From Gammaproteobacteria bacterium UBA6724 (GTDB lineage Bacteria > Pseudomonadota > Gammaproteobacteria > Pseudomonadales > Azotimanducaceae): a stretch of DNA of 27,081 nucleotides. Under the pieces are notes generated by a model. That model did no database searches. It saw nothing but the letters and a program-made list of their open reading frames with translations, and had not been told where the DNA came from. The position numbers and the translations under genes are program-made. This document shows, piece after piece, positions 1 to 8,488 of the stretch (positions are counted from its first letter, which is position 1; every line of letters starts with the position of its first letter). The DNA lies in assembly GCA_002454165.1 (NCBI GenBank), contig DKIG01000023.1, positions 1 to 27,081 of the forward strand, written 5' to 3'.

Positions 1-1
1 G

Positions 2-931
2 CCCGCCGCGCTACATCAACCAGTCATGCTCTTTGATGCCGTCCGGGCACTTGTGACCAACCCTGGGGGGCATTATGTGGATTGCACCTATGGTCGTGGT
101 GGGCATAGTCGCGCCATAGTCGCTGAACTTGAGGACGAGGGCCGCCTGATGGTGATTGACCGAGACCCGGCGGCAATTGCTCACGCCCGAGACTGCTTCG
201 CCTCTAATTCCAGGGTGACGGTGGTCCATGATGCCTTTTCCACTCTCCGCCGCCATGCCTCTGAGCATGATCTGTCGCCGCTTGACGGTGTCCTGTTGGA
301 TCTGGGGGTGTCTTCGCCGCAACTTGATGATGCCGAGCGTGGATTTTCCTTTAGCCGTTCTGGTCCCCTGGACATGCGGATGAATCCGCAGACAGGCGAA
401 ACTGCCGCCCACTGGTTATCCCGCGCCGGGGAGAAGGAAATTATTGATGTGCTTAGGCGTTACGGAGAGGAAAGATTTGCCCGCCGTATAGCGAGGAAAA
501 TTACTGAAAGCAGGCAACTCAAACCCATACAAACTACCAGTCATCTGGTCGGCATCATTGAGACTGCCCTTCCCAAGAGGACGCGATATGGAGCAACACA
601 TCCGGCCACGAAGACCTTTCAGGCTATCCGTATTCAAATCAATCAGGAACTGCAAGAACTTGAAACCTGCCTGGAAGATATTGTCGGCTTACTCAACTCA
701 GGGGGGCGGATTGTCATCATCAGCTTTCACTCCTTGGAAGATCGGCTGGTGAAAAGATTCTTCCGACGCCAGGCAAGAGGGGATGGCTTCCCTCCTGGAT
801 TGCCGCTCAGGGAGAACCAACTCAACAAAAAACTGAAACTGGTCGGTAAGCCGGTGCGCGCTTCTGCGGCGGAGAAGCACCAGAACCGCCGCGCCAGGAG
901 CTCCATCATGCGAGTAGCGGAGAAACTTTGA
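2..931 (+). CDS. rsmH: 16S rRNA (cytosine-1402-N4)-methyltransferase RsmH (MraW), 5'-truncated by window edge
   Basis: SAM-dependent enzyme that N4-methylates C1402 in the decoding centre of 16S rRNA; it is usually the second gene of the dcw cluster. The frame is already open at base 2 and reads A-L-H-Q-P-V-M-L before the first ATG (base 26). That His-x-Pro-Val segment is the usual RsmH N-terminus, so the real start lies left of the window and the ATG at 26 is internal. About 309 residues are visible, against roughly 310-315 for the family, so few are missing. Visible motifs are the SAM-binding YGRGGHSR, DLGVSSPQLDDAERGFSF, HPATKTFQAIR, ISFHSLEDRLVKRFF and the C-terminal RARSSIMR. The TGA stop overlaps the ftsL ATG by one base (TGATG), which suggests translational coupling. 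Identity is secure; only the start is unknown. Confidence 0.96.
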   Translation, partial: PAALHQPVMLFDAVRALVTNPGGHYVDCTYGRGGHSRAIVAELEDEGRLMVIDRDPAAIAHARDCFASNSRVTVVHDAFSTLRRHASEHDLSPLDGVLLDLGVSSPQLDDAERGFSFSRSGPLDMRMNPQTGETAAHWLSRAGEKEIIDVLRRYGEERFARRIARKITESRQLKPIQTTSHLVGIIETALPKRTRYGATHPATKTFQAIRIQINQELQELETCLEDIVGLLNSGGRIVIISFHSLEDRLVKRFFRRQARGDGFPPGLPLRENQLNKKLKLVGKPVRASAAEKHQNRRARSSIMRVAEKL

Positions 932-1239
932 TGAAGTCGCCAGCGCTGCTGATGGAGCTGCTCAGGTGGTTGAGCGCGGCGCGACAAATGCTGGTGGTAT
1001 TTCTGTGTGTTGCGCTCACGGCGTCGGCGCTGGGAGTTGCCTGGGCGGCGCATGTTACGAGGAGCCAGTACCGCGATCTGCAAGCCCTGGAAAAGGAGCA
1101 TGATGATTTGGAGCACGAATATGAAAAGCTACTCCTTGAACAGAGTGCCTGGGCAAATTATAACCGGGTGGATCAACTCGCCAGGCAACATCTCTCCATG
1201 ACGGCTGCTACTGACGATAAGCTGGTCATACTGAGATGA
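931..1239 (+). CDS. ftsL: Cell division protein FtsL
   Basis: Small bitopic divisome protein that forms a complex with FtsB and FtsQ and helps activate FtsWI at the septum. The product is 102 residues: a short cytoplasmic N-terminus, one membrane helix at about residues 19-40, then a periplasmic coiled coil rich in Glu, Leu and His (about 48-75). It ends with the typical FtsL segment LLLEQSAWANYNRVDQLARQHL. Sequence identity is always low in this family, so position between rsmH and ftsI carries weight. The ATG at 931 overlaps the rsmH stop; a TTG at 928 in the same frame is a less likely start. The stop overlaps the ftsI ATG (ATGA). Confidence 0.92.
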   Translation: MKSPALLMELLRWLSAARQMLVVFLCVALTASALGVAWAAHVTRSQYRDLQALEKEHDDLEHEYEKLLLEQSAWANYNRVDQLARQHLSMTAATDDKLVILR

Positions 1240-2966
1240 AAGCCGGGAATCAAGCCGCGAAGCATGGCTGGAAAGGACGGGTTTACATCCTGGGCTTGAT
1301 AGTGGTGCTCATCTCGGTGGCAATGACCACCAGACTGATATATTTGCAGGTATTTGATAAAGATTTTCTCCAGGACAAGGGCGATGCCCGCACCATAAGA
1401 ATGGAGCGGATCAATGCGCATCGGGGCATTATCCAGGATCGTTCCGGCAAGCCGCTCGCCGTTAGTACGCCCGCCCTGTCATTGTGGGCAAACCCTGCTC
1501 GGATGCTTGCCTCAACATTGTTCTCGGAGCATCCGCCAGAACAGCTCCGCTTGGCACAACTGGCGACCTATCTCAACTATGATGTTGAAGCCTTCCGGGC
1601 GCATCTCTATCCGCTACGGCACAAGACTTTTGTGTATTTACAGCGCCACATGCCACCGGCCAAGGCAAGACAGGTGCTGGCACTGAAAATCCCCGGCATC
1701 TACGCCGAGCGGGAATACCATAGATTCTATCCCGCCGGGGAGGTCGCCAGTCATATCGTCGGTTTTACCAACCTTGACGACAAGGGGATTGAGGGGCTGG
1801 AGAAGTCCTTTGACAGTGTTCTGGCGGGGATCTCGGGTAAGAGAAAGGTACTGAAGAACCAACGCGGAGAGATTATTCGGGACATCATGCCGGTCTCGGA
1901 GGCGGTGCCGGGCAAGACCCTGAGGATAGGCATTGATCTGCGTATCCAGTATCTTGCCTATCGCGAACTCAAGTCCGCGGTCAGTCATTATCGCGCCGAT
2001 TCTGGGTCTCTGGTGGTTTTGGATGTTGCCACTGGACAGGTGCTGGCGATGGTCAATCAGCCCTCTTATAACCCGAACGACAGGGTCGCGCTTGACTATG
2101 CCAGCGTCCGTAATCGTGCGCTCACCGACACCTATGAACCCGGTTCCACGGTGAAGCCCTTTACCCTGGGGGTAGCGCTGCAATCCGGTCTGTTTCAGCC
2201 AGACTCCCTGATTGACACCCACCCGGGTTTTCTTCATGTGGGCAAACACATCGTGATGGATCCAAAAGATTACGGCCTACTGGAGCTGAGCCAGATCATT
2301 GCCCATTCCAGCCAGGTCGGTATATCAAAACTTGCGCTCCAACTCAATGAACATGATATCCGGGATATGTTCCAGAAACTTGGTTTCGGGCAAAGCACCC
2401 ACACAGGTTTTATCGGGGAAAGCGCGGGCTACCTTCCCGATCATCGGCGCTGGAGTGATGTGGATCGGGTCACCTTTGCCTATGGATACGGTCTCCTGGT
2501 GACGCCCCTGCAACTTGCCGCCGCCTATCTGACCATTGCCAAGGGTGGGATAAAGACGGAGGTCAATTTGCTTGCCGGCGCGGTGGGGGAGTCGGTGCGC
2601 GTCTTCCCCGCCCGAGTGGCAGCGCAAATCAAGCAGATGCTCGGCAGGGTGGTGACCGAGGGCACGGGTACCAAGGCAGCCATCGCCGGATATCAGGTTG
2701 CAGGCAAGAGCGGCACGGTGCGGATTATGGGTCCCACTGGCTATCAGGAGACGAAGCACTTGGCATTTTTTGTCGGCATGGTGCCTCTGCAAGCCCCGCG
2801 CCTGGTGGCAGTGGTGGTGATCAACGGCTCAGAGATAGAGGGTGAAGGCGGTGGTACTTTGGCGGCGCCGGTCTTTTCCCGGGTCATGTCCAGCGCACTC
2901 CGCATTCTCAATGTACCGCCGCAGCGCGAACTCGCTCAGACCCGGTCTCAGCGGGGAGGTGCCTGA
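1236..2966 (+). CDS. ftsI: Septal peptidoglycan D,D-transpeptidase FtsI (PBP3)
   Basis: Class B penicillin-binding protein that cross-links septal peptidoglycan in partnership with FtsW. It has 576 residues, against 588 in E. coli. A membrane anchor lies at about residues 15-36, then the periplasmic pedestal domain, then the transpeptidase domain. The nucleophile motif is S304-T-V-K307 and the third motif is K491-S-G-T494. The second motif, normally S-x-N, reads S358-S-Q360. The frame around it is intact and the flanks (V-G-I-S-K-L-A-L) match FtsI, so the Asn-to-Gln change looks real rather than an error. The gene starts inside the ftsL stop (ATGA) and its TGA overlaps the murE ATG by one base. 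A typical FtsI in every other respect. Confidence 0.96.
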   Translation: MKAGNQAAKHGWKGRVYILGLIVVLISVAMTTRLIYLQVFDKDFLQDKGDARTIRMERINAHRGIIQDRSGKPLAVSTPALSLWANPARMLASTLFSEHPPEQLRLAQLATYLNYDVEAFRAHLYPLRHKTFVYLQRHMPPAKARQVLALKIPGIYAEREYHRFYPAGEVASHIVGFTNLDDKGIEGLEKSFDSVLAGISGKRKVLKNQRGEIIRDIMPVSEAVPGKTLRIGIDLRIQYLAYRELKSAVSHYRADSGSLVVLDVATGQVLAMVNQPSYNPNDRVALDYASVRNRALTDTYEPGSTVKPFTLGVALQSGLFQPDSLIDTHPGFLHVGKHIVMDPKDYGLLELSQIIAHSSQVGISKLALQLNEHDIRDMFQKLGFGQSTHTGFIGESAGYLPDHRRWSDVDRVTFAYGYGLLVTPLQLAAAYLTIAKGGIKTEVNLLAGAVGESVRVFPARVAAQIKQMLGRVVTEGTGTKAAIAGYQVAGKSGTVRIMGPTGYQETKHLAFFVGMVPLQAPRLVAVVVINGSEIEGEGGGTLAAPVFSRVMSSALRILNVPPQRELAQTRSQRGGA

Positions 2967-4480
2967 TGTCCATGATGCTGAGCGAACTGCTACCCGAATA
3001 CCAGATTCCGCAAGATGTCTGGCTGAGCGGCATCTGTGAAGATAGCCGCGACTCAACCGAGGGGACTCTCTTCTGCGCCCGACTGGGTAACAGCGTTGAT
3101 GGCAAGGCATATATTCAGGAGGCGGTTTCCAGGGGTGCCGCGGCCCTTCTCTATGAGTCGGTAGCGTCTGATGTCCAGGTGGGATTGCAGGTAAAAAGCA
3201 ACAAGATACCAGCCATCGGTATTGATAGCCTGGGGCAGAAACTCGGCATCCTTGCCAGTCGATTTTACGGCTTCCCGACCGCAGAGATTGAACTGGTGGC
3301 GGTCACCGGCACCAATGGCAAAACATCCTTTACGCAGATGCTTGCCCAGGCACTTGGCGCCCTTGATGTGAACTGCGGCACCATCGGCACGCCTGGTTAC
3401 GGCATACCGGGCAAGCTGAACAGTGCCGGCCTCACCACCCCGCCGCCCATCAAGTTGCAGGCGATGTTCAGAGAACTGGTTGACAAGGGATGCAGTGCGG
3501 TAGTGGTTGAAGCATCCTCCCAGGGGTTGGCGCAGCATCGGTTAAATGGTAGCGACATTGATGTGGCGGTCTTTACCAATATCACCCATGAGCACCTGGA
3601 CTACCATCACACCGTCGCCAATTATCAAGCCGCAAAACATTGCTTGTTTGAATTCGGCAGTCTGCATTGCGCCGTCGTTAATGTGGACGATGCCTGGGGA
3701 CGCAGTCTGGCATCCGAGTTGGTGGAGAAGCCAGGGGTCTGTAGTTTCAGCCTCAGTGACGAGACGGCGGATGTTTACTCTCCGAGTCAGCTATACAAGC
3801 CAACCGGTATTGAATTGGTTATCGCCGCCGGCGACGACAGAGCTAGCCTGCAATTACCCCTCTTTGGCAGTTTCAATGTTCAGAACCTGCTTGCCGTGGT
3901 GGCGACTCTCAGGATTATGGGACACCCACTCCATGACATAGGTCCTGCCCTGCAGGCGGTCACGCCGGTGTCCGGGCGCATGGACATCATCACCTTGCCC
4001 CACTCTACCCCCGCCTGGCCCAAGATTGTGGTGGATTACGCCCATACCCCGGATGCACTTGAAAAGTGCCTGATGGCGATTGCTGAGCATTTTCCCGCTC
4101 AGAATATCTGCTGTGTCTTCGGTTGCGGCGGCGACCGGGATAGAACAAAGCGACCTATGATGGGGACTATCGCCTCCAAACATGCCGACCGACTGGTCCT
4201 GACGGATGACAATCCGCGACAAGAGCCGGCGGAACAAATCATCAATGACATCATGGCGGGTGTGTTAACCCAGGAGGTTGAGGTCATCAGTGATCGCAGG
4301 GAAGCGATAAGTCATGCCATAACGCGCGCGAACCCAGACGATATTGTGTTGGTTGCGGGCAGGGGCCAGGAAAATTACCAGGAACTTGCCGAAGGGCGGA
4401 TTTATTTTAGTGATCACGAGGTGATCCAACAATTACTGACCGGGCCCAGACGGCTGGATGAGCGCGGTTGGGAAGGCTAA
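2966..4480 (+). CDS. murE: UDP-MurNAc-L-Ala-D-Glu:meso-diaminopimelate ligase MurE
   Basis: Cytoplasmic ATP-dependent ligase that adds the third stem-peptide residue to UDP-MurNAc-dipeptide. The 504 residues compare with about 495 in E. coli. Visible are the P-loop G115-T-N-G-K-T120, the central ligase-domain segment FGCGGDRDRTKRPMMG, and the specificity motif D415-N-P-R418, which in this family marks meso-DAP rather than lysine as substrate. The C-terminal loop is G-R-G-Q-E, where E. coli has G-K-G-H-E; the Gly and Glu that contact DAP are kept. The start overlaps the ftsI stop by one base. murF and mraY normally follow, but here murD comes after only 33 bases. Identity is secure. Confidence 0.96.
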   Translation: MSMMLSELLPEYQIPQDVWLSGICEDSRDSTEGTLFCARLGNSVDGKAYIQEAVSRGAAALLYESVASDVQVGLQVKSNKIPAIGIDSLGQKLGILASRFYGFPTAEIELVAVTGTNGKTSFTQMLAQALGALDVNCGTIGTPGYGIPGKLNSAGLTTPPPIKLQAMFRELVDKGCSAVVVEASSQGLAQHRLNGSDIDVAVFTNITHEHLDYHHTVANYQAAKHCLFEFGSLHCAVVNVDDAWGRSLASELVEKPGVCSFSLSDETADVYSPSQLYKPTGIELVIAAGDDRASLQLPLFGSFNVQNLLAVVATLRIMGHPLHDIGPALQAVTPVSGRMDIITLPHSTPAWPKIVVDYAHTPDALEKCLMAIAEHFPAQNICCVFGCGGDRDRTKRPMMGTIASKHADRLVLTDDNPRQEPAEQIINDIMAGVLTQEVEVISDRREAISHAITRANPDDIVLVAGRGQENYQELAEGRIYFSDHEVIQQLLTGPRRLDERGWEG

Positions 4481-4513
4481 AGAGCCCTCAGCGTTTTTTA
4501 TAGAAGCAAGAAT

Positions 4514-5848
4514 GTGGCACACAAGAATGACAAGCATGAAAGGAAGCCTAAGGTGATAGCAGGACTTGGCGCAACCGGTCTGAGTTATGCGAGATTTCTC
4601 TCCCGGGCTGGCGATGACTTCATCGTGATGGATGACGCCGTCAGGACCGACCGTGTCAATGCGCTACATCAGATCAATCAGCATGCCCAAGTCATCGGTT
4701 TTGATGAGCAGGTCATGCTCGCTGCTGAGGAAATTTTGGTCAGCCCGGGTGTACCCCTGAAGCGGTTACAGTCTGCCCGGGATGCAGGTGTGGCATTGCG
4801 GGGCGATGTGGCGATTTTTGGCGACCTGGCAAAAGCCGACCTGGTTGCGATTACCGGCACAAACGGCAAATCCACAGTGACCGAGTTGGTGTATCACTTG
4901 GCGAAGGCGCAACTGGACAATGTCAGGGTTGCCGGAAATATCGGTGCGCCCTGCCTGGACGCGCTGGATGACTCGGTGAGCCTTTATGTGCTGGAGGTTT
5001 CCAGTTATCAGTTGGAACTTGCCCCGACACTCAAATCGGATGCTGCTGTCCTGCTCAATCTGGCACCAGATCATCTGGACAGGTATGAGAGTCTGGATGC
5101 CTATTACGAGACGAAACTCGTGCTCTATAAAAATTGTCGGCGACCTGTCGTTAATCGCGACCTGGGATTACAGGTGAGTTGCCCCGAGCCTTACTTGACT
5201 TTTGGCAGTGATGCGCCGCCCGGGGAAGATGACTTTGGCTTGAGCCGACAAACCGATACTGATCTGCTGATGCAGGGCTCACGGACATTGCTGACCGCTG
5301 CGGATCTGCCTCTGCCCGGGCGACACAACCAATTGAATGTGTTGGCAGCACTTGCCCTGGGCAGGGCGATAGGCCTCAACCTGGACGCTATGTTGACCAG
5401 TCTCAGGGATTTCCGGGGCATGCCGCATCGGAGCGAATTGGTGGCGGAAGTCAACGGCGTCACCTTCATCAATGATTCTAAAGCCACGAATCCGGCGGCG
5501 ACCCTCGCCTCAGTCAGAGGCCACGAATCTGGCAAGAACATCCTTCTCATACTAGGCGGTGAGATAAAGGGAGTCAGCTTCCGTCCCCTGGCAAAAGAGC
5601 TTGCCCGGCATGTCAATCTTGCCTTGCTTATTGGTGCAGCGAGAGTGGAGATAGGCAAGAGTCTGGACGGGGAAATTCCTCATATTGATTGCGAGACCCT
5701 GGATCTAGCCGTGCAGACCGCCCTATCCTCTGCCAGACCTGGAGACCTGGTACTGCTTGCGCCGGGTTGCGCAAGTTTCGATATGTTTGCCGATTACGCT
5801 GCCCGGGGCGACAGGTTCAAGCAGCTGGTGCGGGAGTTGCTCGTATGA
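4514..5848 (+). CDS. murD: UDP-MurNAc-L-alanine:D-glutamate ligase MurD
   Basis: Cytoplasmic ligase adding D-Glu to UDP-MurNAc-L-Ala. The 444 residues compare with 438 in E. coli. An N-terminal UDP-binding Rossmann segment (IAGLGATGLSYARFL) precedes the P-loop G115-T-N-G-K-S120. Other family marks are EVSSYQLE, NLAPDHLDRY and the C-terminal LLAPGCASFDMFADYAARGDRF. The start is taken as GTG 4514, which gives an N-terminus slightly longer than E. coli; there is only a weak purine-rich tract (AGAAGCAAG) upstream, so the start is less certain than the gene. The 33 bases separating it from murE hold no murF or mraY remnant. The stop overlaps the ftsW ATG (ATGA), the usual murD-ftsW arrangement. 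Confidence 0.95.
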   Translation: MAHKNDKHERKPKVIAGLGATGLSYARFLSRAGDDFIVMDDAVRTDRVNALHQINQHAQVIGFDEQVMLAAEEILVSPGVPLKRLQSARDAGVALRGDVAIFGDLAKADLVAITGTNGKSTVTELVYHLAKAQLDNVRVAGNIGAPCLDALDDSVSLYVLEVSSYQLELAPTLKSDAAVLLNLAPDHLDRYESLDAYYETKLVLYKNCRRPVVNRDLGLQVSCPEPYLTFGSDAPPGEDDFGLSRQTDTDLLMQGSRTLLTAADLPLPGRHNQLNVLAALALGRAIGLNLDAMLTSLRDFRGMPHRSELVAEVNGVTFINDSKATNPAATLASVRGHESGKNILLILGGEIKGVSFRPLAKELARHVNLALLIGAARVEIGKSLDGEIPHIDCETLDLAVQTALSSARPGDLVLLAPGCASFDMFADYAARGDRFKQLVRELLV

Positions 5849-7053
5849 GTATCGTCATGGGCAACGTCATGGGCAGGCGCCCTAACAGATCGGCTCAGGC
5901 TACTCCGCATCATCAATTTGCGGCACGGGTAGCCTGTCCGGTTGATCCGGTCATTGCCGGCATTGCCGTCTTCCTCCTGTTATATGGCTTGGTCATGGTG
6001 GGCTCAGCCTCGCTTGAAGAGTCAGTCAAGAATTATGCCCAGCCTTTTTATTATCTGGTGCGGCACGCCGCGTATCTGACCCTGAGCCTTGCGGCGGCAA
6101 CGCTTGTCATCTGCATTCCCATTAGAGTCTGGCAAAGGCTTGACCTGATACTCCTGGGTCTGGCGATTTTTCTGCTACTGCTGGTGCTCGTCCCCGGTCT
6201 GGGGCTGGAAGCCAAGGGCGCAACCCGCTGGCTACCTGTCGGGAGTTTCACCATACAAGGTTCGGAGTTTGTGAAGTTGTTCGTGATCTTCTACCTCGCC
6301 GGCTATCTGGTCAGAAGGCAGGAGGCTGTTGAGACCTCAGGGACCGGCTTCCTGCAGCCACTTCTAGTCCTGGCGATGATTGCGCTCTTGTTGCTGGGTC
6401 AGCCAGATTTTGGGGCGGCACTTGTCATTATGTGCGCCGCCCTGGGGATGATTTTTCTGGGCGGTGCGCCCTGGCGTTTTTTCCTGCCGGCTATTCTGGC
6501 GAGTGGCGCGGCTGTTGGGTTGCTTGCGATATTGCAACCCTATCGATTGGTCCGCCTTGCGACCTTCCTTGATCCTTGGAGCGATGAGTTCGGTAGTGGC
6601 TATCAGCTGACCCAGGCACTGATTGCCTTTGGTCGGGGCGAGTGGCTGGGTCTCGGTCTTGGTAACAGCATTCAGAAGTTGTTTTTCCTGCCCGAACCCC
6701 ACACTGACTTTCTATTTTCTATTATCGCTGAAGAGCTCGGCATAGTGGGTGCTGGACTGGTGCTGCTGCTGTTTGCGGGCCTGGTGATCCGGGCATTGAT
6801 GATCGGCTTTGCTGCTAACAATAAGAAACTCAGATTCCATGCCTATCTTGCCTACGGGATTGCCTTGATGCTGGGCATTCAGGCATCAATCAACCTTAGC
6901 GTTAACCTGGGCATCCTGCCCACCAAGGGGTTACCGCTCCCGCTGATGAGTTACGGCGGTAACAGCCTGATTGCCAGTTGCGTGATGATTGCGATTTTGC
7001 TCCGCATTCATTACGAGAGCCTGGCGAGTCGAGGAGCACAGGCTTATGGCTAG
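5845..7053 (+). CDS. ftsW: Septal peptidoglycan glycosyltransferase FtsW (SEDS family)
   Basis: Polytopic membrane enzyme that polymerises lipid II at the septum together with FtsI. The product is 402 residues (E. coli 414) with about ten hydrophobic helices. SEDS marks include GLGLGNSIQKLFFLPEPHTDF, with the likely catalytic Asp at residue 288, followed by FSIIAEELG, and near the C-terminus PTKGLPLPLMSYGGNS. The start is ATG 5845: it overlaps the murD stop (ATGA) and has GGGAG at 5832-5836, eight bases upstream. An open frame extends further upstream inside murD but is not needed. The first residues include a duplicated V-M-G-N/R element encoded by a 12-bp tandem repeat. Where murG would normally follow, murC begins instead, overlapping by 8 bases. 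Confidence 0.95.
   Translation: MSIVMGNVMGRRPNRSAQATPHHQFAARVACPVDPVIAGIAVFLLLYGLVMVGSASLEESVKNYAQPFYYLVRHAAYLTLSLAAATLVICIPIRVWQRLDLILLGLAIFLLLLVLVPGLGLEAKGATRWLPVGSFTIQGSEFVKLFVIFYLAGYLVRRQEAVETSGTGFLQPLLVLAMIALLLLGQPDFGAALVIMCAALGMIFLGGAPWRFFLPAILASGAAVGLLAILQPYRLVRLATFLDPWSDEFGSGYQLTQALIAFGRGEWLGLGLGNSIQKLFFLPEPHTDFLFSIIAEELGIVGAGLVLLLFAGLVIRALMIGFAANNKKLRFHAYLAYGIALMLGIQASINLSVNLGILPTKGLPLPLMSYGGNSLIASCVMIAILLRIHYESLASRGAQAYG
5853..5876 (+). repeat. 12-bp direct tandem duplication inside the 5' end of ftsW
   Basis: Two adjacent copies of CGTCATGGGCAA/G at 5853-5864 and 5865-5876, differing at the last base. The unit is a multiple of three, so the frame survives and the protein reads V-M-G-N-V-M-G-R in the unconserved cytoplasmic tail before the first membrane helix. 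Confidence 0.8.
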
Positions 7054-8488
7054 TCTCTCCCCCTTGCCTGAATTCCCGGAAATGCGCCGCATCAGGTGCA
7101 TCCATTTTGTCGGTATTGGTGGGGCTGGCATGTGCGGCATTGCTGAGGTGCTACTGAACCAGGGATATGTCATCTCAGGCTCTGACCTACATCAGTCACA
7201 GACCACGGATAGATTGGCTGGTCTGGGCATAGATATCAAAATTGGTCATGTGGCAGACCAGATTCGGGCAGCGGATGTGATAGTGACCTCCAGCGCAATC
7301 ACTGAAGACAATGTAGAAGTGCTGGCTGCTCAGGAGCGAGGCCTGCCAATCGTTAGGCGGGCTGAAATGCTGGGGGAGTTGATGCGTTATCGGCATGGCA
7401 TTGCGGTGGCAGGAACGCATGGCAAGACCACCACCACCAGCCTGATTGCCTCCATCTTTGCCCAGGCTTCTCTGGATCCTACATTCATCATCGGTGGCCT
7501 GCTCAACAGTGCCGGTAGCAACGCCAGGCTGGGTGCATCTCGCTATATTATCGCCGAGGCTGATGAAAGCGATGCGTCATTCTTACATCTGCAACCCCTC
7601 GTCGTCGTTTTGACCAATGTGGACCGGGACCACCTGATCAATTATGAGGGCAGTTTCGAGAAATTGAAAAATGCGTTCGTTGAGTTTGTGCACAATCTTC
7701 CCTTCTATGGCCTGTTGGTCGCCTGTATTGATGACCCGGTGGTCAGATCCCTGTTACCGCAGATAAAGCGGCCCGTCATCACTTACGGTTTTGACCCGGA
7801 TGCGGATGTTCAGGCTTTTGGCGACGAACAATCGGGGATGAAGGTGAGTTTCAATGTCCGCAGGAAAAATACTGATACCGAGTTGCGCATCTGCCTGGAT
7901 ACACCAGGCAGGCACAATATTCTCAATGCCCTTGCCGCCATCGCCCTCGCCTCGGACGAGGGTATTGACGATGCCCATATTGTCCAGGGTATGGAGCAAT
8001 TCCAGGGTGTTGACCGCAGATTCCAACTCTATGGATGTTTCACTGTGGATAGCGGGGATTTTCTGCTGGTTGATGATTACGGACATCATCCGAACGAGGT
8101 TAAAGCCACCATTGACACAGTACGTCAGGGATGGCCCAAGCGTCGCTTAGTGATGGTCTATCAACCGCATCGCTATAGCAGAACCCGTGAATTATTTGAC
8201 CATTTTGTAGATGTGCTGGCACAGGTTGACTCTCTCATCCTGTCTGGCACCTATGCAGCAGGAGAGGAATCAATCGCCGGGGCGGACAGTAAAGATATCT
8301 ATCGGCAACTGGTCGCAGCGGCAGACACTGACGCGGATATCACCCTGGTGGAATCTATCTCGGAGGTGCCAGACATCCTCAATCAGCTATTGCAACCTGA
8401 TGATTTCCTGGTCACCCAGGGAGCAGGTGAAACTGCTTGGCTAGCGAAAACCCTGGCGGCGCGCTGGGAGGACAGGTGGGTAGAATGA
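7046..8488 (+). CDS. murC: UDP-N-acetylmuramate:L-alanine ligase MurC
   Basis: Cytoplasmic ligase that adds the first amino acid (L-Ala) to UDP-MurNAc. The product has 480 residues (E. coli 491). The N-terminus PEMRRIRCIHFVGIGGAGM aligns closely with the E. coli enzyme. The P-loop is G123-T-H-G-K-T128; further marks are EADESDASFLHLQP, NLPFYGL, APGRHN-like TPGRHNILNA, VDDYGHHPNEV and VYQPHRYSRTR. The start is ATG 7046, with GAGGAG at 7031-7036, overlapping ftsW by 8 bases. The frame is open further upstream inside ftsW, but that part has no MurC similarity. murB and ddl, which often follow, are absent: the stop overlaps the ftsQ ATG (ATGA). Confidence 0.96.
   Translation: MASLSPLPEFPEMRRIRCIHFVGIGGAGMCGIAEVLLNQGYVISGSDLHQSQTTDRLAGLGIDIKIGHVADQIRAADVIVTSSAITEDNVEVLAAQERGLPIVRRAEMLGELMRYRHGIAVAGTHGKTTTTSLIASIFAQASLDPTFIIGGLLNSAGSNARLGASRYIIAEADESDASFLHLQPLVVVLTNVDRDHLINYEGSFEKLKNAFVEFVHNLPFYGLLVACIDDPVVRSLLPQIKRPVITYGFDPDADVQAFGDEQSGMKVSFNVRRKNTDTELRICLDTPGRHNILNALAAIALASDEGIDDAHIVQGMEQFQGVDRRFQLYGCFTVDSGDFLLVDDYGHHPNEVKATIDTVRQGWPKRRLVMVYQPHRYSRTRELFDHFVDVLAQVDSLILSGTYAAGEESIAGADSKDIYRQLVAAADTDADITLVESISEVPDILNQLLQPDDFLVTQGAGETAWLAKTLAARWEDRWVE

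Noticed and set aside
4475..4499. Terminator-like GGCT/AGCC hairpin with T6 after murE
   Set aside because: The stem has only four pairs and the T-run starts seven bases after it, too weak and too far to call.
5689..5844. 52-codon extension in frame with ftsW inside murD
   Set aside because: ATG 5845 has a good ribosome-binding site and an ATGA overlap with the murD stop; the extension has no FtsW character.
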